Assembly (NCBI GenBank): GCA_902796635.1
Contig: CADBPU010000033.1
Coordinates: 1 to 6,318 of the forward strand
Direction: 5' to 3'
From: an uncultured Eubacteriales bacterium
Lineage (GTDB): Bacteria; Bacillota; Clostridia; Christensenellales; UBA1242
Length of the DNA: 6,318 bases
Positions within the stretch are counted from its first letter, which is position 1, and each line of letters begins with the position of its first letter. Shown here piece after piece: positions 6,114-6,318 of this stretch. Position numbers and translations under genes: made by a program. The notes under the pieces are model-generated. The model was not told the DNA's origin and searched no databases. It worked only from the letters and a program-made list of their open reading frames with translations.

Positions 6114-6187
6114 ACAGCGCGAACTCGCAGGAACGCGAGTCGCAAACTTTGTTTGCATTTTGCATTGCAAAACCAAATCTTGCACCC
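6100..6187. repeat. Cloverleaf-like imperfect palindrome of unknown function
   Basis: An outer stem pairs 6100-6113 with 6176-6187 (12 pairs, two single-base bulges). Inside are three consecutive hairpins: 6119-6128 with 6135-6143 (9 bp, one bulge, GC-rich), 6142-6147 with 6151-6156 (6 bp, TTT loop, sharing two bases with the first) and 6158-6163 with 6167-6172 (6 bp, ATT loop). Its GC-rich first arm stands out from the surrounding sequence. It contains no convincing open frame. Both outer arms resemble the tRNA-Gln 3' end region, in opposite orientations. It is not a normal tRNA: there is no proper anticodon or T arm. It could be an interspersed repeat or a structured RNA. Confidence 0.6.
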
Positions 6188-6196
6188 TAAAAAACG

Positions 6197-6263
6197 TTGT
6201 AGAATACAAAAAACAGCCCTGTGTGGCTGTTTTTAGTTTGATGGTTGGGGTGGCAAGATTTGA
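6197..6263. repeat. Direct repeat, right copy (terminator plus genuine tRNA-Gln 3' end)
   Basis: Partner of the repeat at 6051-6113, offset by about 148 nt in the same orientation. This copy includes the working tRNA-Gln 3' end, so it is probably the original and the left copy the derivative; that direction is inference. Confidence 0.7.
6209..6234 (-). terminator. Rho-independent terminator of tRNA-Gln
   Basis: A perfect 10-bp stem (AAAAACAGCC at 6209-6218 with GGCTGTTTTT at 6225-6234) encloses a 6-nt loop. On the minus strand it ends in a run of six T. It begins 7 nt beyond the tRNA-Gln CCA end, the natural place for its terminator. Confidence 0.85.
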
Positions 6264-6316
6264 ACTCGCGAATGAGGGAGTCAAAGTCCCTTGCCTTACC
6301 GCTTGGCGACACCCCA
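6242..6316 (-). tRNA. tRNA-Gln, anticodon UUG
   Basis: The minus strand folds into a 75-nt cloverleaf with encoded CCA (6242-6244). The acceptor TGGGGTG/CACCCCA (6310-6316 with 6246-6252) has the U1-A72 pair typical of tRNA-Gln. The anticodon stem AGGGA/TCCCT holds loop CTTTGAC, giving TTG (6282-6284) for CAA codons. The T arm is GCGAG-TTCAAAT-CTTGC with one G-T wobble. The promoter is not in the window, so the gene may be the last of a tRNA cluster that extends to the right. Confidence 0.96.
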
Positions 6317-6318
6317 GC

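Noticed and set aside
6100..6187. A second functional tRNA on the minus strand
   Set aside because: The outer stem and three hairpins mimic a cloverleaf, but arm sizes, the absence of a 7-nt anticodon loop, the disrupted T loop and the missing discriminator before CCA do not fit any tRNA.
6059..6233. The two identical hairpins as a minimal CRISPR array
   Set aside because: Each is a typical terminator placed exactly after a gene (mscS and tRNA-Gln); there are only two copies 148 nt apart and no cas gene.
5903..6284. Two overlapping minus-strand open frames sharing a short peptide (KTATQGCFL)
   Set aside because: The shared peptide is simply the duplicated terminator hairpin read in frame; the frames cross mscS, the palindrome and tRNA-Gln and have no ribosome sites or family resemblance.

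Overview
The window is strongly AT-rich by eye, uses A/T-ending codons, has A/T-rich intergenic gaps, consensus vegetative promoters and compact Rho-independent terminators. It carries spoIVA, a gene confined to endospore formers. Together these point to a low-GC, spore-forming Firmicute, most likely an anaerobic clostridium-type (possibly uncultured gut) bacterium. The species cannot be named from this sequence.

Layout, left to right. At 2-244 lies the 3' end of an RdgB/HAM1-type nucleotide pyrophosphatase gene, whose terminator overlaps the stop codon. A very AT-rich gap follows and carries an excellent extended -10 promoter. It drives a monocistronic M16 zinc metalloprotease gene (471-2051) with its own terminator. 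Next is spoIVA (2187-3662), the spore-coat basement-layer ATPase, with a possible but imperfect sigma-E-like promoter. A strong bidirectional terminator separates it from a convergent tRNA-Glu(CUC) gene on the minus strand (3795-3870). The tRNA promoter and the asnA promoter lie back to back in the 119-bp gap 3871-3989. asnA (ammonia-dependent asparagine synthetase, 3990-4985) and an MscS-type mechanosensitive channel gene (5014-6012) are 28 bp apart and probably form one operon. The last 300 bp hold two near-identical terminator hairpins, an unexplained cloverleaf-like palindromic element between them, and a tRNA-Gln(UUG) gene on the minus strand running to the right edge.

The protein genes form no obvious pathway: nucleotide-pool cleaning, proteolysis, spore coat assembly, asparagine synthesis and osmotic protection. 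They look like ordinary chromosomal housekeeping genes in mostly separate transcription units. I see no transposase, integrase, phage gene, CRISPR array or defence system. The most unexplained piece is 6051-6263. There a terminator plus something resembling the tRNA-Gln 3' end is duplicated, and between the copies lies a roughly 88-nt imperfect palindrome that can fold into a closing stem with three arms. It may be a small interspersed repeat, a decayed tRNA or attachment-site scar, or a structured RNA; the window alone cannot decide.
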